In this document: positions 52,997-62,065 of the stretch, piece by piece
How positions within the stretch are numbered: position 1 is the stretch's first letter
Layout: each line of letters starts with the position of its first letter
DNA from: JANQOH01 sp965201155
Lineage (GTDB): Bacteria > Pseudomonadota > Alphaproteobacteria > UBA7887
Assembly (NCBI GenBank): GCA_965201155.1
Contig: OZ241752.1
Span: forward strand, 1,054,001-1,118,000
Direction of reading: 5' to 3'
DNA length: 64,000 nucleotides
Translations under genes and position numbers: made by a program
Notes under the pieces: model-generated
What the model was told of the DNA's origin: nothing
The model's database searches: none
Seen by the model: the letters and a program-made list of their open reading frames with translations, nothing else

Positions 52997-53623
52997 CGCG
53001 TATCCGCCACCACCCGTATGGGCTGAAGATATCATAGCAGGGCAATCGCTGGAAGCCGCTACGGCTTCGGTACCCCGTTCGATACATCGCCGGCGCGCAT
53101 GCGTGGCGGCTGTTTCGTCATGCGTGCGTGCACCGCACCCGAACCGACAAAGATCGCGCGGTCGGAATCGATCGCGCGTGAGATCACATCGAAGGCACGA
53201 ATTTCGTCGTCGGCCTCATCCAGCCCGCCCGTGCTGCGCGCCGCCGGGAGTTCGCTGCGCTCCGGCATGTCGACGCGGTGGAAACAGGAATGGGTGGTCG
53301 GCGGGGAGGCGATGCACGTATGCGCCTCCGATGCGCCGGCGTGCCTCGTAGACGTCGGTCGGGTTGAGAGTGGAATCAAGGCGGGCGAAATCAATCATGA
53401 GAGTTTCCCGTAATCTATGGTTTTTCAGGTCAGGTGCTCAATGCTCGGCGTCCGTCCCGATCAGGCCGCCGCGGGACATGATGATCGCGATTGCGCAGGT
53501 CTCGGTTCGGTTCACCGACAGGCGGAAACAGGTGCCGATCATGTCGAATGGCGCACCGGAAGATATTGGAATTCCGCCGAGCCTTGCGTTAAGGTGTTAC
53601 TTTATAACTGGCAGGATCCCGAG
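52997..53623. other. Spacer with a decayed minus-strand gene
   Basis: A minus-strand sequence starting at 53398 reads MIDFARLDSTLNPTDVYEAR and then changes frame near 53220; the second frame ends at 53059. It looks like a broken small gene of unknown family. 53594-53608 carries a Zur-like dyad in front of the next gene. Confidence 0.35.
53594..53608. promoter_or_regulatory. Candidate Zur site before COG0523 GTPase
   Basis: TGTTACTTTATAACT, with GTTA and TAAC arms, 16 bp before ATG 53624. Weak dyad. Confidence 0.3.
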
Positions 53624-54967
53624 ATGGCCCAGAACATCCCCGTAACCGTGCTGACCGGGTTTCTCGGCAGCGGCAAGACCACCCTGATCAACCGCATCCT
53701 GACCGAAAACCATGGTCAGCGTATCGCCGTTATCGAAAACGAATTCGGTGAGATCGGGGTAGATCAGGACCTGGTAATCAACGCCGACGAAGAAATCTTC
53801 GAGATGAACAACGGCTGCATCTGCTGCACCGTACGAGGCGACTTGATTCGGATCCTCGGCAACCTGGTCAAACGGCGCGACAAGTTCGACCGGATATTGG
53901 TGGAAACCACCGGCCTGGCCGACCCGGGACCGGTGGCGCAAACCTTCTTCGTCGACGACGATACCCGGGAATCCTTCGATCTTGACGGGGTTATCACCCT
54001 GGTCGATGCGAAACATGCCGAGCTGCATCTGGATGACAGCGAGGAAGCCATGGCGCAGATTGCCTTCGCCGATGTGCTCCTGATCAACAAGATCGACCTC
54101 GTTGACGATGAGGCGGTTGACGCGCTTGAACGCCGCCTCAGGTCGATGAATGCCATGGCTCGGATAGAGCGGGTGCGGATGGCCGACGCGCCCATGGAGC
54201 AGGTGCTCGATGTCGGCGGCTTCGATCTTGACCGCGCGCTGGACCTGAAGCCGGGCTTCCTCGAACCGGAATATCCTTTCGAGTGGGGCGGGGTGCTGCA
54301 CCTCGACAGCACGGCCGTGTTCAGGCTTCAGAATGGTCCTGATCCGACCATGTCGGCAGTGCTCGAGCCCATTGATGCGGCGACACCTGAAGCCCTGAAG
54401 GAAATGGCGGAACGAATCTTCACCCGCTTCTCCACACCCGGTGAGATGCTGCAACCGGGTGCCGCAATCTCGCCGCACAAAGCGCTCTCGACGCTGACGC
54501 TCACGGGAGCGGATCACTATGAATACACGCTTGAAGTCGACCGGCCGGGCCTCTACGCCCTGTTTATCGAGCACCTGCCGGAGGAGTTCGATGCCGGATT
54601 CCTCGATGCCGACGGCATCGGGATGAATATGGCCGCGGAGCATGTTTTCAACCCGGAACACACGCACGACGACACCGTCTATTCGGTTGCGCTCGAACTT
54701 GATGGTGAGATCGAACAGTCCGCCCTCAACAGCTGGATGAGCCGGCTGCTGCAAACCCGGGGTCCCGATATCTTCCGAATGAAAGGAATCGTGGCGCTCA
54801 AGGGCGAAGACCGGCGGTTCGTGTTCCAGGGTGTACATATGCTGTTCGACGCCCAGCCCGGTGACCCATGGGGCGACCAGCACCGCTCCAACCGGTTGGT
54901 TTTCATCGGCCGTAACCTGGACGAAGAGGCATTGGAACAAGGATTGCGTAATTGCCGGGTGCAATGA
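53624..54967 (+). CDS. COG0523 G3E GTPase (putative zinc chaperone)
   Basis: 447 residues from ATG 53624. Walker A GFLGSGKTT (12-20), switch FGEIGVDQDL, metal site GCICC (64-68), VETTGLADPGPV, base-recognition NKID, and a CobW_C domain (ALSTLTLTGADHYEYTLEVD ... FRMKGIVALKG, VFQGVHM) with HTHDD near residue 346. Zur-regulated members load zinc into client enzymes during zinc starvation. It is followed by a beta-propeller gene that is commonly its neighbour. Confidence 0.9.
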   Translation: MAQNIPVTVLTGFLGSGKTTLINRILTENHGQRIAVIENEFGEIGVDQDLVINADEEIFEMNNGCICCTVRGDLIRILGNLVKRRDKFDRILVETTGLADPGPVAQTFFVDDDTRESFDLDGVITLVDAKHAELHLDDSEEAMAQIAFADVLLINKIDLVDDEAVDALERRLRSMNAMARIERVRMADAPMEQVLDVGGFDLDRALDLKPGFLEPEYPFEWGGVLHLDSTAVFRLQNGPDPTMSAVLEPIDAATPEALKEMAERIFTRFSTPGEMLQPGAAISPHKALSTLTLTGADHYEYTLEVDRPGLYALFIEHLPEEFDAGFLDADGIGMNMAAEHVFNPEHTHDDTVYSVALELDGEIEQSALNSWMSRLLQTRGPDIFRMKGIVALKGEDRRFVFQGVHMLFDAQPGDPWGDQHRSNRLVFIGRNLDEEALEQGLRNCRVQ

Positions 54968-55043
54968 GAATGCTCGGCGCACGGGGGGAGGCCGAGCCCG
55001 CCCGCCTGAAACAGTCGGCACGGTAGGACAGGCGCAACAGGCG

Positions 55044-56090
55044 TTGAAGAACCGTTACAGGCTGGACCGTTGGGCGGTCGACGCGCCGCTGACCGGTGTT
55101 TGTGTCGAGCGCGGCGGGCAATATGCCGCATTCGCAGGCGGGGACGGGTGTGTTCGCATTCTCGACCTTCTCGATCGGGAACCATCCCTTTCGGCGTGGT
55201 CGCTGACCCAAGGCGCCGTTCTGGCGCTGGTCCCCGATTGCCGGAAGTCGGGGTTCCTGTGCGGCGCCGATGACGGAGCCGTGTACGAGGTCAGCGCTGT
55301 GGACGGGCCGCAGGAACTGGCGCGGCTCTCACGTTCCTGGCCCGATCAGCTCGCTGTGCATCCGCGCGGCCTGCGGGCAATCTCCGACGGTCCACAGGTT
55401 CGGCTTCTGGATATCACGGGGCGGACGATCGCCGAACTGGGAAGCCATCCAAGCACCGTCGCGGGGCTGGATTTTGACAGTGGCGGCCGGCGTCTGGCCG
55501 CTTCTCACTATAACGGGGTAAGCCTCTGGACGCTGGACGGGCAATGCGGTGAGCCGCAGATCCTGTATCACCGGGGATCGCATCTCGACCTCCGCTGGAG
55601 CGCGAACGAAAGGTTTGTGGTCACGGCCACCCAGGAAAAGACCCTGCACGCCTGGGATCTCGTTTCCGGGAAGGACGCCAGTCTCGGCCCATGCATAAAC
55701 AAGATCAAAGCCATCAGCTGGAGCGCGGACGGCGCCTGGCTGCTGGCCTCGGGGGCGGACACCGTGAGCGGCTGGCCGTTCGCGGACGGCCATCTGCCGC
55801 CGGCAGCCCCGCGAATGCTGGGACGATACAGTGAGCACCTGGTCGGCAAGGTGTGCGCCAACCCGCGCCTTGCCCTGGTCGCCGCCGGCTACAGGGACGG
55901 CGGTCTCGAACTGGTAAGTCTTGCTGCGAGGCCGCAGAGATACAGCCTCTCGATCGCTCCGGGCAGTCCGGTCGTCGAGCTCGCATGGTCCCCGGACGGC
56001 GACTGTCTGCTGGGCGGTGATGCGGACGGGCTTTTGTTCGCCTATCGTTTCGACAGGGACTTCCTCGCCGGCCTGGCCCGCACCGCTTGA
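55044..56090 (+). CDS. WD40-like beta-propeller protein
   Basis: About 348 residues. The frame lacks ATG or GTG; TTG 55044 (LKNRYRLDRWAVDAPLTGV) is the best start. Repeated blades are visible: GGQYAAFAGGDGCVRILDL, DFDSGGRRLAASHYNGVSLW, NERFVVTATQEKTLHAWDL, SADGAWLLASGADTVSGWPF, SPDGDCLLGGDADGLLFAYR. No signal peptide, so it is cytoplasmic. Its position 76 bp behind the COG0523 GTPase suggests that the two work together in zinc allocation. Confidence 0.8.
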   Translation: MKNRYRLDRWAVDAPLTGVCVERGGQYAAFAGGDGCVRILDLLDREPSLSAWSLTQGAVLALVPDCRKSGFLCGADDGAVYEVSAVDGPQELARLSRSWPDQLAVHPRGLRAISDGPQVRLLDITGRTIAELGSHPSTVAGLDFDSGGRRLAASHYNGVSLWTLDGQCGEPQILYHRGSHLDLRWSANERFVVTATQEKTLHAWDLVSGKDASLGPCINKIKAISWSADGAWLLASGADTVSGWPFADGHLPPAAPRMLGRYSEHLVGKVCANPRLALVAAGYRDGGLELVSLAARPQRYSLSIAPGSPVVELAWSPDGDCLLGGDADGLLFAYRFDRDFLAGLARTA

Positions 56091-56239
56091 GGCGTTCCGG
56101 ACGACACCGGCGGGCCTTGAACGGGACCTGCTCTCCGCGACGGGCCACCGCTCCCGGGGATGATGCCTGGTCGATTCGTGACGCGCCGGGTCACGCTGCT
56201 CCCCCATGCAGCCGGCCATCGAAATCGCCGGTCCGCATT

Positions 56240-56281
56240 ATCTTGCGGATGACGACCGGAATCTTGCGGATGACGACCGGA
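56240..56281. repeat. 21-bp tandem repeat (x2)
   Basis: Two perfect copies of a unit opening ATCTTGCGGATGACGACCGG. Confidence 0.75.
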
Positions 56282-56312
56282 AGACCGCACTTTTCCGTGT
56301 GATCTTCCGGCC
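56277..56312. terminator. Probable bidirectional terminator hairpin
   Basis: CCGGAAGAccGCAC-TTTTCC-GTGtgaTCTTCCGG: outer arms perfect, inner arms nearly so, between two converging genes. Confidence 0.5.
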
Positions 56313-56355
56313 CCGTCCGCAGCCTCGATGTGAGGCCCCGCGTAGATGATGCGGG

Positions 56356-57528
56356 CTAGACGACTGCGATCGGATTGCCCGGTGAACCCGTGGCGCCCTT
56401 GATCGGCAGTGTCGAGAAAATGAAGGCGAATTTGTAAACGCCGTCGGCAGCCAGGTGATCGAGGCGGATATTCTCCAGGATGTGGATGCCGTTCCTGGTG
56501 ATGAAGATCTGGTGCACCGGGAATGCCAGGTTCGGATCCGGGTTCGGCACGCACTCAATGGCCCAGACATCGGCGGCGCCCACAGAAATACCCTTGGCTG
56601 CCAGCCACTCTGCCGCGCCCACGCCGATTCCGGGTTCACCGGAGTTGAACCGGGCGTTGTCCTTCATCCACAGGTTTTCGCCCCAACCCGTGCGCCACAT
56701 CACCGCGCTGCCTTCAGTGATGTCGTCCTCGCTCATGCCCTGGCGTTCCAGGCACGCTTGCAGGTCGCTGACGGTGATCTCTTCGCCCTTGTCCAGCATG
56801 CGCCCCTTCAGGCCCATAACGTCGAACATGATCCCGCGGCAGAAGAACGGCTTGACATGTTCCATGCCGAGCGCCTGCAGTCCGTAGGCGCCGGCCGTGG
56901 AGCCCATCTCGCTGTCGTTGTTATGCAGGTCCGTCGTGGTGAACCCGTTGTAGAACACCTCCTGGGACAGATCACCGGCCGTGCCTGTCCGCGCGCCAAT
57001 ATGGGCGAGCCCGTCGAACTGTGTGCCGACCTGGCCGATTTCCGTAGTCAGAATCTCGTCGTGCCAGATGATCTGGTTCTTGCCGAACGCGCCGCCGGTC
57101 GGTGCGCCCGGGATGCGCAGGGCAAATACCCGTTGACCGAACAAGGGCATACCGTATTCGTAGACCCGGCCCAGGCTGTAAACCTTGCCCTTCTTGATCA
57201 GACTCACGGCGTCCAGCGCTACTTCGGGAGTCATGTGGTTGGTGGAACCGGTCTGGTCGCCCTCGCCCCAGCGGGACGGCCACCATTTTTCGGCCATCGG
57301 CGTGCCGTCGATACCGCCTTCAGCGGCATGGGCGGGCTTGACGAGGTCAAGCTCGTGCATCACCCCGCCCCCCAGGGCTCCGACTGCTGCAGCGCCCGCG
57401 GTGACTGTCGCGGTCTTGATGAAGGTACGGCGCGACTGTGACGTCAGCTCCTCGCCACCCTGCTCTGGATCAGACCCCGTTCCCGCACGTTGTTCAACGG
57501 GGCCGTCGACATTAGTCTTGTCAGTCAT
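56356..57528 (-). CDS. Tat-exported cyclase-family (KynB-like) hydrolase
   Basis: 390 residues. A Tat signal SRRTFIKTATVTAGAAAVGA follows a 30-residue cytoplasmic-type extension. The cyclase/arylformamidase fold follows: TGSTNHMTPEVALDA, VGTQFDGLAHIG (the metal motif HxGTHxDxxxH is changed to QVGTQFDGLAH), FNSGEPGIGVGAAEWLAAKG and GIHILENIRLD. Members are metal-dependent amidohydrolases. It shares a Zur-like divergent promoter with zur, so it may be a zinc-regulated or zinc-sparing enzyme; substrate unknown. Confidence 0.8.
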   Translation of the reverse strand: MTDKTNVDGPVEQRAGTGSDPEQGGEELTSQSRRTFIKTATVTAGAAAVGALGGGVMHELDLVKPAHAAEGGIDGTPMAEKWWPSRWGEGDQTGSTNHMTPEVALDAVSLIKKGKVYSLGRVYEYGMPLFGQRVFALRIPGAPTGGAFGKNQIIWHDEILTTEIGQVGTQFDGLAHIGARTGTAGDLSQEVFYNGFTTTDLHNNDSEMGSTAGAYGLQALGMEHVKPFFCRGIMFDVMGLKGRMLDKGEEITVSDLQACLERQGMSEDDITEGSAVMWRTGWGENLWMKDNARFNSGEPGIGVGAAEWLAAKGISVGAADVWAIECVPNPDPNLAFPVHQIFITRNGIHILENIRLDHLAADGVYKFAFIFSTLPIKGATGSPGNPIAVV

Positions 57529-57595
57529 GGTACATACTCCCGATCGATGTTCGCCGCGGCCGTCGCGATACCGGAGCGGCCCAAGGGCAAGAATG

Positions 57596-57611
57596 CAACG
57601 TTATAACGTAT
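57596..57611. promoter_or_regulatory. Zur-box-like palindrome, zur/cyclase promoter
   Basis: CAACGTTATAACGTAT, with a 10-bp perfect core CGTTATAACG, matches the alphaproteobacterial Zur consensus centre GTTATAAC. It lies 31 bp before zur and 68 bp before the divergent cyclase gene. Confidence 0.55.
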
Positions 57612-57641
57612 CCTTGGGGATACACAAGAGGGGATAAGGTC

Positions 57642-58151
57642 ATGGCGGTTTCGTCGATCCAGCCCCAGCCTTGCGCCGACCCCAACTGCCACGGACAGCA
57701 CGCACCGGCCGAGCGGGTCGCGCTGGCCGTGTTCCTCTGCAGCGCCCGCGGCGCACAACTCACAAAACCGCGGCGCCAGATACTGGAGTTGCTCTGGGAA
57801 AGGAGCGGGCACCCGACAGGCGCCTATGAACTGATCGAGGCGCTGAAGCGTGCCGCTTCCCGCCCCGTCGGGCCGCCCACCGTCTACCGGGCGCTCAAGT
57901 TCCTGATGTCACAGGGTCTCGTATCGAAGATCGAAAGCCTGAACGCCTACGTCCCCTGCGCCCATCCGGAACGCCGGCACGATTGCCTGTTCTTCATATG
58001 CAGCAATTGCGGGGCATCGGCCGAATTGGAAGATCAGCGGCTTGAGTGCCTGATCTCCAGGGACGCCGCCCGTATCGGATTCCGCGCAACACGGCGCGTC
58101 TTCGAGGTGGAGGGCACCTGCACGAGTTGTATCGCCGCCGGCGCGGAATAA
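57642..58151 (+). CDS. zur: Fur-family zinc regulator
   Basis: 169 residues. N-terminal CADPNCHGQHAP, winged helix QLTKPRRQILELLWERSGHP with ...VGPPTVYRALKFLMSQGLVS, dimerisation domain with HPERRHDCLFFICSNCG and C-terminal CTSC: two CxxC pairs for structural zinc, as in Zur. Preceded by AGGGG. The neighbouring transporter and GTPases make zinc the likely signal; Zur would repress them when zinc is plentiful. Confidence 0.88.
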   Translation: MAVSSIQPQPCADPNCHGQHAPAERVALAVFLCSARGAQLTKPRRQILELLWERSGHPTGAYELIEALKRAASRPVGPPTVYRALKFLMSQGLVSKIESLNAYVPCAHPERRHDCLFFICSNCGASAELEDQRLECLISRDAARIGFRATRRVFEVEGTCTSCIAAGAE

Positions 58152-58265
58152 CGTCTCACTCCAATCCTTCCCAGCCCGCCGCCGCTTCCGGGCCTCTACG
58201 GCGCAAGAACGCGTCTCAGAATCGGCGTTGTTGCGCGGGGCGCGATATTCCCCGCCGCAACCTCA

Positions 58266-58296
58266 AACGGCCCGGTGCGCTGCGCGCCGGGCCGTT
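58266..58296 (-). terminator. Terminator of the phasin gene
   Basis: AACGGCCCGGTGCGC-TGCGCGCCGGGCCGTT, a strong stem 36 bp past the phasin stop; TTTGAGG follows on the minus strand. Confidence 0.7.
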
Positions 58297-58331
58297 GGGA
58301 GCGAGAGTGTGCCTGGGAGGGAGGGGCGCGC

Positions 58332-58853
58332 TTACGCTGCGGGTTTCGTCCACCCGGCAAAGGCCGTGCTGACCTGTTCGGTCAGCGGCGCCATCGCGTC
58401 CGTCGCCGTCTTCAGCGTCAGGTCCGAAACCGCCCGACCTTCCTTGAGCCAGATATCGTACTGACGCTGCACCGTCTGCACCTGCAAATCGGCCAGCTCC
58501 GTCAGGTCCTTGCATTCCAGCGCCTTCTCCGACGCCGCAACGCTGCCCTCGACCGACGCCGCAACAGCGCCGACCACCTTGCCGCCGATCGCCGTCCAGC
58601 CGTCGACGGCAATCCTGCCGCTGGCGATCCACGCCTCGAACGCCTTCTTGCCGGCGCCGTTCATATCACCCCAAGTCTGAAACACGTCCATCATGGACTC
58701 CTTGCGTTCCTTGCTGAAAGAATGCTCTTTGCTGCCGTCGCACGTCTGCGCTGCGGCCTCGCGCCGGACCGAGGGGGCCGCCGCCTTCCGCCGTCCGGGG
58801 CGGCGCGGTCCGCCGGCGCCGGTGCTGTCGTTCGTCGCCGTGGTTTCGCTCAT
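58332..58853 (-). CDS. Phasin family protein
   Basis: 173 residues from ATG 58853 with AAGGCGG upstream. Basic, Ala/Pro-rich N-terminal tail (GPRRPGRRKAAAPS), then an amphipathic helical region: MMDVFQTWGDMNGAGKKAFE, AVAASVEGSVAASEKALECK, LQVQTVQRQYDIWLKEGRAV. Phasins coat polyhydroxyalkanoate granules. The helical part and WxxxM pattern fit; no pha genes are adjacent. The tail is longer than usual and could bind DNA as in some phasins. Confidence 0.8.
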   Translation of the reverse strand: MSETTATNDSTGAGGPRRPGRRKAAAPSVRREAAAQTCDGSKEHSFSKERKESMMDVFQTWGDMNGAGKKAFEAWIASGRIAVDGWTAIGGKVVGAVAASVEGSVAASEKALECKDLTELADLQVQTVQRQYDIWLKEGRAVSDLTLKTATDAMAPLTEQVSTAFAGWTKPAA

Positions 58854-59119
58854 CAATCACCGCCTTTCCGTACCGCTGATCCGTCTTCGCGGCACATTAT
58901 TGTGCACTGCAACATGGCGAATATCGGTCCCCAGGAACTCCTTGTCAAGAATTCTGCTGCGGCGCAGCACAAAATTTTTGCAGCGCATGAGAATACCTTC
59001 GCCACCTCACTGCATCATGAAAAAAATCAATAAAATTCTCCTTGCTGTTGAAATCGCGTGAAAATCCTGTATTGAGGCGGCATTATGGCGTTGCCCGACG
59101 CTCCCGGGGGGTGGAACTC

Positions 59120-60316
59120 ATGATGCTCATGACCTGCTGTAACCGCCGCCTGCCGCTGTTGCTGATGGCCGCCGTCCTGTTCGCTCTCGCCGCGGCGCCC
59201 CGCCCGGCCTGGGCCGGTTATGCCGCCTATGTCGTCGATGCACGCAGCGGTTTCGTGCTTCACAGCGAAAACGCTGATGTGCTGAACTATCCGGCGTCCC
59301 TGACCAAGATGATGACGCTCTATCTGGTGTTCGAATCCCTCGACCACGGCGTCATCTCCCTCAATACACAACTCCCCGTTTCCCGCGAGGCCGCGTCCCG
59401 CCCGCCTTCCAAACTGGGCCTCAAGCCAGGCCAGACCATCAGGCTGCGCGACGCCATCCGCACCCTTGCCGCCAAATCCGCCAACGATGTCGCCGCCGTG
59501 ATTGCCGAATATTTCTCCGGCACCGAAGAAAACTTCGCGCGCCTCATGACCAAGCGGGCGCGCGCGCTTGGCATGAGCCGCACCACCTTCCGCAACGCAT
59601 CCGGCCTGCCCAACCGCGAGCAGCGCACCACCGCCCGCGACATGGCGACCCTGTCACTGGCCATCTATCAGCGCTTCCCGCACCACACCCATTTCTTCGC
59701 CAACCGCGTCGTGAGCTATCGCGGCAACAAATACCGCAACACCAACCGCATGCTCGGCTCCTACCGCGGCATGGACGGTATCAAGACCGGCTATATCCGG
59801 GCCTCCGGCTATAACCTTGCCGCCTCCGCGCGCCGCGGCGGCACCCACCTCATTGCAATCCTGATGGGCGGTACGTCATCGAAGGGGCGGAACGCGCGCA
59901 TGAAAACATTGCTCGACCACAGCTTTGACAATATTGGCTGGATCCGCAAAGCGCTGACCACCGTTCAACGCCCGCAGCCCAAACCGGAGGTCGTGGCGGC
60001 GCGAACCGTGCTGCGGCGGCTCCCGGAAGCACGTATTCGCCAGGCTGTCGCTCGTACCCTGTCGAGCGGCGAATGGTCCATCCAGGTCGGCGCCTATTTG
60101 CGCTATACCAACGCCGAAGCCGCGCTGGAACGGGCGGAAAGCGTCGTCCCGTTCCTGCTGCAGCGCGCCGGCCGGCGCATCGAAACCTTCAATGCCGCCG
60201 AAGGCCGCCTCTACCGCGCCCGCCAGACAGGACTCTCCGAAAGCGAGGCGCGCGAGGCTTGCGACATTATCAAGCGCCATGAACTGCCCTGCGCCATCGC
60301 ACTGCCGGTGTCATGA
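59120..60316 (+). CDS. D-alanyl-D-alanine carboxypeptidase with SPOR domain
   Basis: 398 residues from ATG 59120 (GGGGGGTGG upstream). Signal peptide LPLLLMAAVLFALAAAPRPAWA. Class-A PBP5-type motifs: SxxK ASLTKMM (S60, K63), SxN KSANDVA, KTG IKTGYI (K222). The C terminus is a SPOR-like domain (WSIQVGAYLRYTNAEAALER ... RIETFNAAEGRLYRAR). It trims peptidoglycan pentapeptides in the periplasm; SPOR would direct it to denuded glycan at the septum. Confidence 0.92.
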   Translation: MMLMTCCNRRLPLLLMAAVLFALAAAPRPAWAGYAAYVVDARSGFVLHSENADVLNYPASLTKMMTLYLVFESLDHGVISLNTQLPVSREAASRPPSKLGLKPGQTIRLRDAIRTLAAKSANDVAAVIAEYFSGTEENFARLMTKRARALGMSRTTFRNASGLPNREQRTTARDMATLSLAIYQRFPHHTHFFANRVVSYRGNKYRNTNRMLGSYRGMDGIKTGYIRASGYNLAASARRGGTHLIAILMGGTSSKGRNARMKTLLDHSFDNIGWIRKALTTVQRPQPKPEVVAARTVLRRLPEARIRQAVARTLSSGEWSIQVGAYLRYTNAEAALERAESVVPFLLQRAGRRIETFNAAEGRLYRARQTGLSESEAREACDIIKRHELPCAIALPVS

Positions 60317-60626
60317 CCGCCGGAAACCCGCTGCGGGCCTTGCCCATGCCGCATTGTTCTGGTATCGTTCAGAAACTTCCTCACCAATATCGGTAGCGGC
60401 CATACTGTTGAAATTCCGCCTTGAATTTGCCGTAATTCCCGCGGTTATGCCTTGATCTACTGCCATTGATGCGGCAAAGCCCGCCAAATCCCGGCATATC
60501 CCACTTCGCACGAAAATTCGCCCGTCACAATTGCGGCAGTTTTGTGGCAACACCGCCATAACCGATACCCGTTCGTCCTGCCCGCAGGCTTGCCCGCCGC
60601 CCCCCGCTCGGTTACATCCTTCCCGC
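60317..60626. other. Intergenic, nothing seen
   Basis: 310 bp, AT-richer than the flanks around 60360-60560, presumably containing the promoter for the next two genes. Confidence 0.4.
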
Positions 60627-62051
60627 ATGACCGGCGCCGCCCCCTCGTCTGATCTCGCCGCGTCCCTGCGCACAATCGTCGGGGCCGCCGGACTGGTCAG
60701 CGACCCGGACCAGCTCGCACCGCACCTCGTCGATGAACGGGGCAAATATCACGGCCGCGCCGCGCTCATGGTGCGCCCCGCAACCACCGCGGAAGTCGTC
60801 AATGTCGTCCGTCATTGCGCCGTACGGCGCATCGCCATGGTGCCCCAGGGCGGCAACACCTCCATGTGCGGCGCCTCCGTGCCCCACCCGCACGGCCGCG
60901 AAATCATCATCAACCTTTCGCGCCTGAACCGCATCCGCGCACTCGACGCCGCCAACTACACCCTCACTGCCGAGGCCGGCTGCATACTCGCCGACCTGCA
61001 GGCCGCCGCTGCCGACGCTGACCGCATGCTGCCCCTCAGCCTCGCTGCCGAAGGAAGTTGCGAGATCGGCGGCAATATCTCCACCAATGCCGGCGGCACC
61101 AACGTGCTGCGCCACGGCATGGCGCGCGCCCAGGTGCTCGGGCTGGAAGTCGTGCTGCCCGACGGCTCCCTGTGGGACGGCCTGCGCGCGCTACGCAAGG
61201 ACAATACCGGCTATGACCTCAAGCAGCTCTTCATCGGCGCAGAAGGAACCCTCGGCATCATCACCGCCGCTGTGCTGAAACTGGAGCCGCACCCGCGCGC
61301 CAACGCCACCGCATGGGTCGCTGTGCCCGACCCGAAAACCGCGCTCGAACTGCTCATGCTGGCACGCGAAATCACCGGCGATACCATCACCGCATTCGAA
61401 TTCGAATCCCGCCGCTGTGTCGACTTCGTGACCGCCAACATGCCCGGCGTGCAAGACCCCCTCCCCGGGCGCCACGACTGGTTCGTGTTGATCGAATTGT
61501 CGTCGGCCGCAGCGGATGCGCCCCTCTCCGCCACCATGGAAAACCTGCTCGAACGCGCCTTGGAGCGGGAATTGGTCCTCGACGGCGTGGTTGCTGCCAG
61601 CGAAGCGCAGGCGCGCAATCTCTGGGCGCTGCGCGAACATGCCTCCGAGGCGCAGAAATTCCAAGGCGGCAGCATCAAGCACGATATCTCCGTACCTGTG
61701 AGCCGCGTGCCCGAGTTTCTCGACCGCGCCGACGCCGCCGTCGAAGCCGCGATTCCCGGCGCCCGGCCCGTCGCGTTCGGCCATTTGGGCGACGGCAACA
61801 TCCACTACAACGTGACCCAGCCGGCAGACATGGAACGCGACGCCTACCTCGCCCAATGGGAACGCCTGAACGACGTGATTCACGACCTCGCCATGGCAAT
61901 GGACGGCAGCTTCTCCGCCGAGCACGGCGTCGGACAACTCAAGCGCGACGCGCTGGTCAAATACCGTTCCCCCGTCGAAGTCGCGCTGATGCGGCAAGTC
62001 AAGCAGGCTCTTGACCCGCACGGAATCATGAACCCCGGCAAGGTCATCTGA
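60627..62051 (+). CDS. FAD-linked 2-hydroxyacid dehydrogenase (GlcD/LDH-D type)
   Basis: 474 residues from ATG 60627. FAD_binding_4 domain with VPQGGNTSMCGASVP, EGSCEIGGNISTNAGGTNVL and KDNTGYDLKQLFIGAEGTLG; C-terminal FAD-oxidase domain with FGHLGDGNIHYNV, SFSAEHGVGQLKRD and final MNPGKVI. These oxidise D-lactate, glycolate or D-2-hydroxyglutarate. The acyl-CoA dehydrogenase starts 14 bp later, so they form an operon. Confidence 0.9.
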   Translation: MTGAAPSSDLAASLRTIVGAAGLVSDPDQLAPHLVDERGKYHGRAALMVRPATTAEVVNVVRHCAVRRIAMVPQGGNTSMCGASVPHPHGREIIINLSRLNRIRALDAANYTLTAEAGCILADLQAAAADADRMLPLSLAAEGSCEIGGNISTNAGGTNVLRHGMARAQVLGLEVVLPDGSLWDGLRALRKDNTGYDLKQLFIGAEGTLGIITAAVLKLEPHPRANATAWVAVPDPKTALELLMLAREITGDTITAFEFESRRCVDFVTANMPGVQDPLPGRHDWFVLIELSSAAADAPLSATMENLLERALERELVLDGVVAASEAQARNLWALREHASEAQKFQGGSIKHDISVPVSRVPEFLDRADAAVEAAIPGARPVAFGHLGDGNIHYNVTQPADMERDAYLAQWERLNDVIHDLAMAMDGSFSAEHGVGQLKRDALVKYRSPVEVALMRQVKQALDPHGIMNPGKVI

Positions 62052-62065
62052 CAGGAGCACCGCCC

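Larger units (their letters stand above)
56091..56355. other. Convergent intergenic region
   Basis: Contains a 21-bp tandem duplication (56240-56281) and a hairpin (56277-56312) that can end both converging transcripts. Confidence 0.45.

Noticed and set aside
53059..53398. PLP-dependent enzyme start on the minus strand
   Set aside because: Only a faint resemblance in the first 25 codons, and the frame breaks; not enough to name a family.
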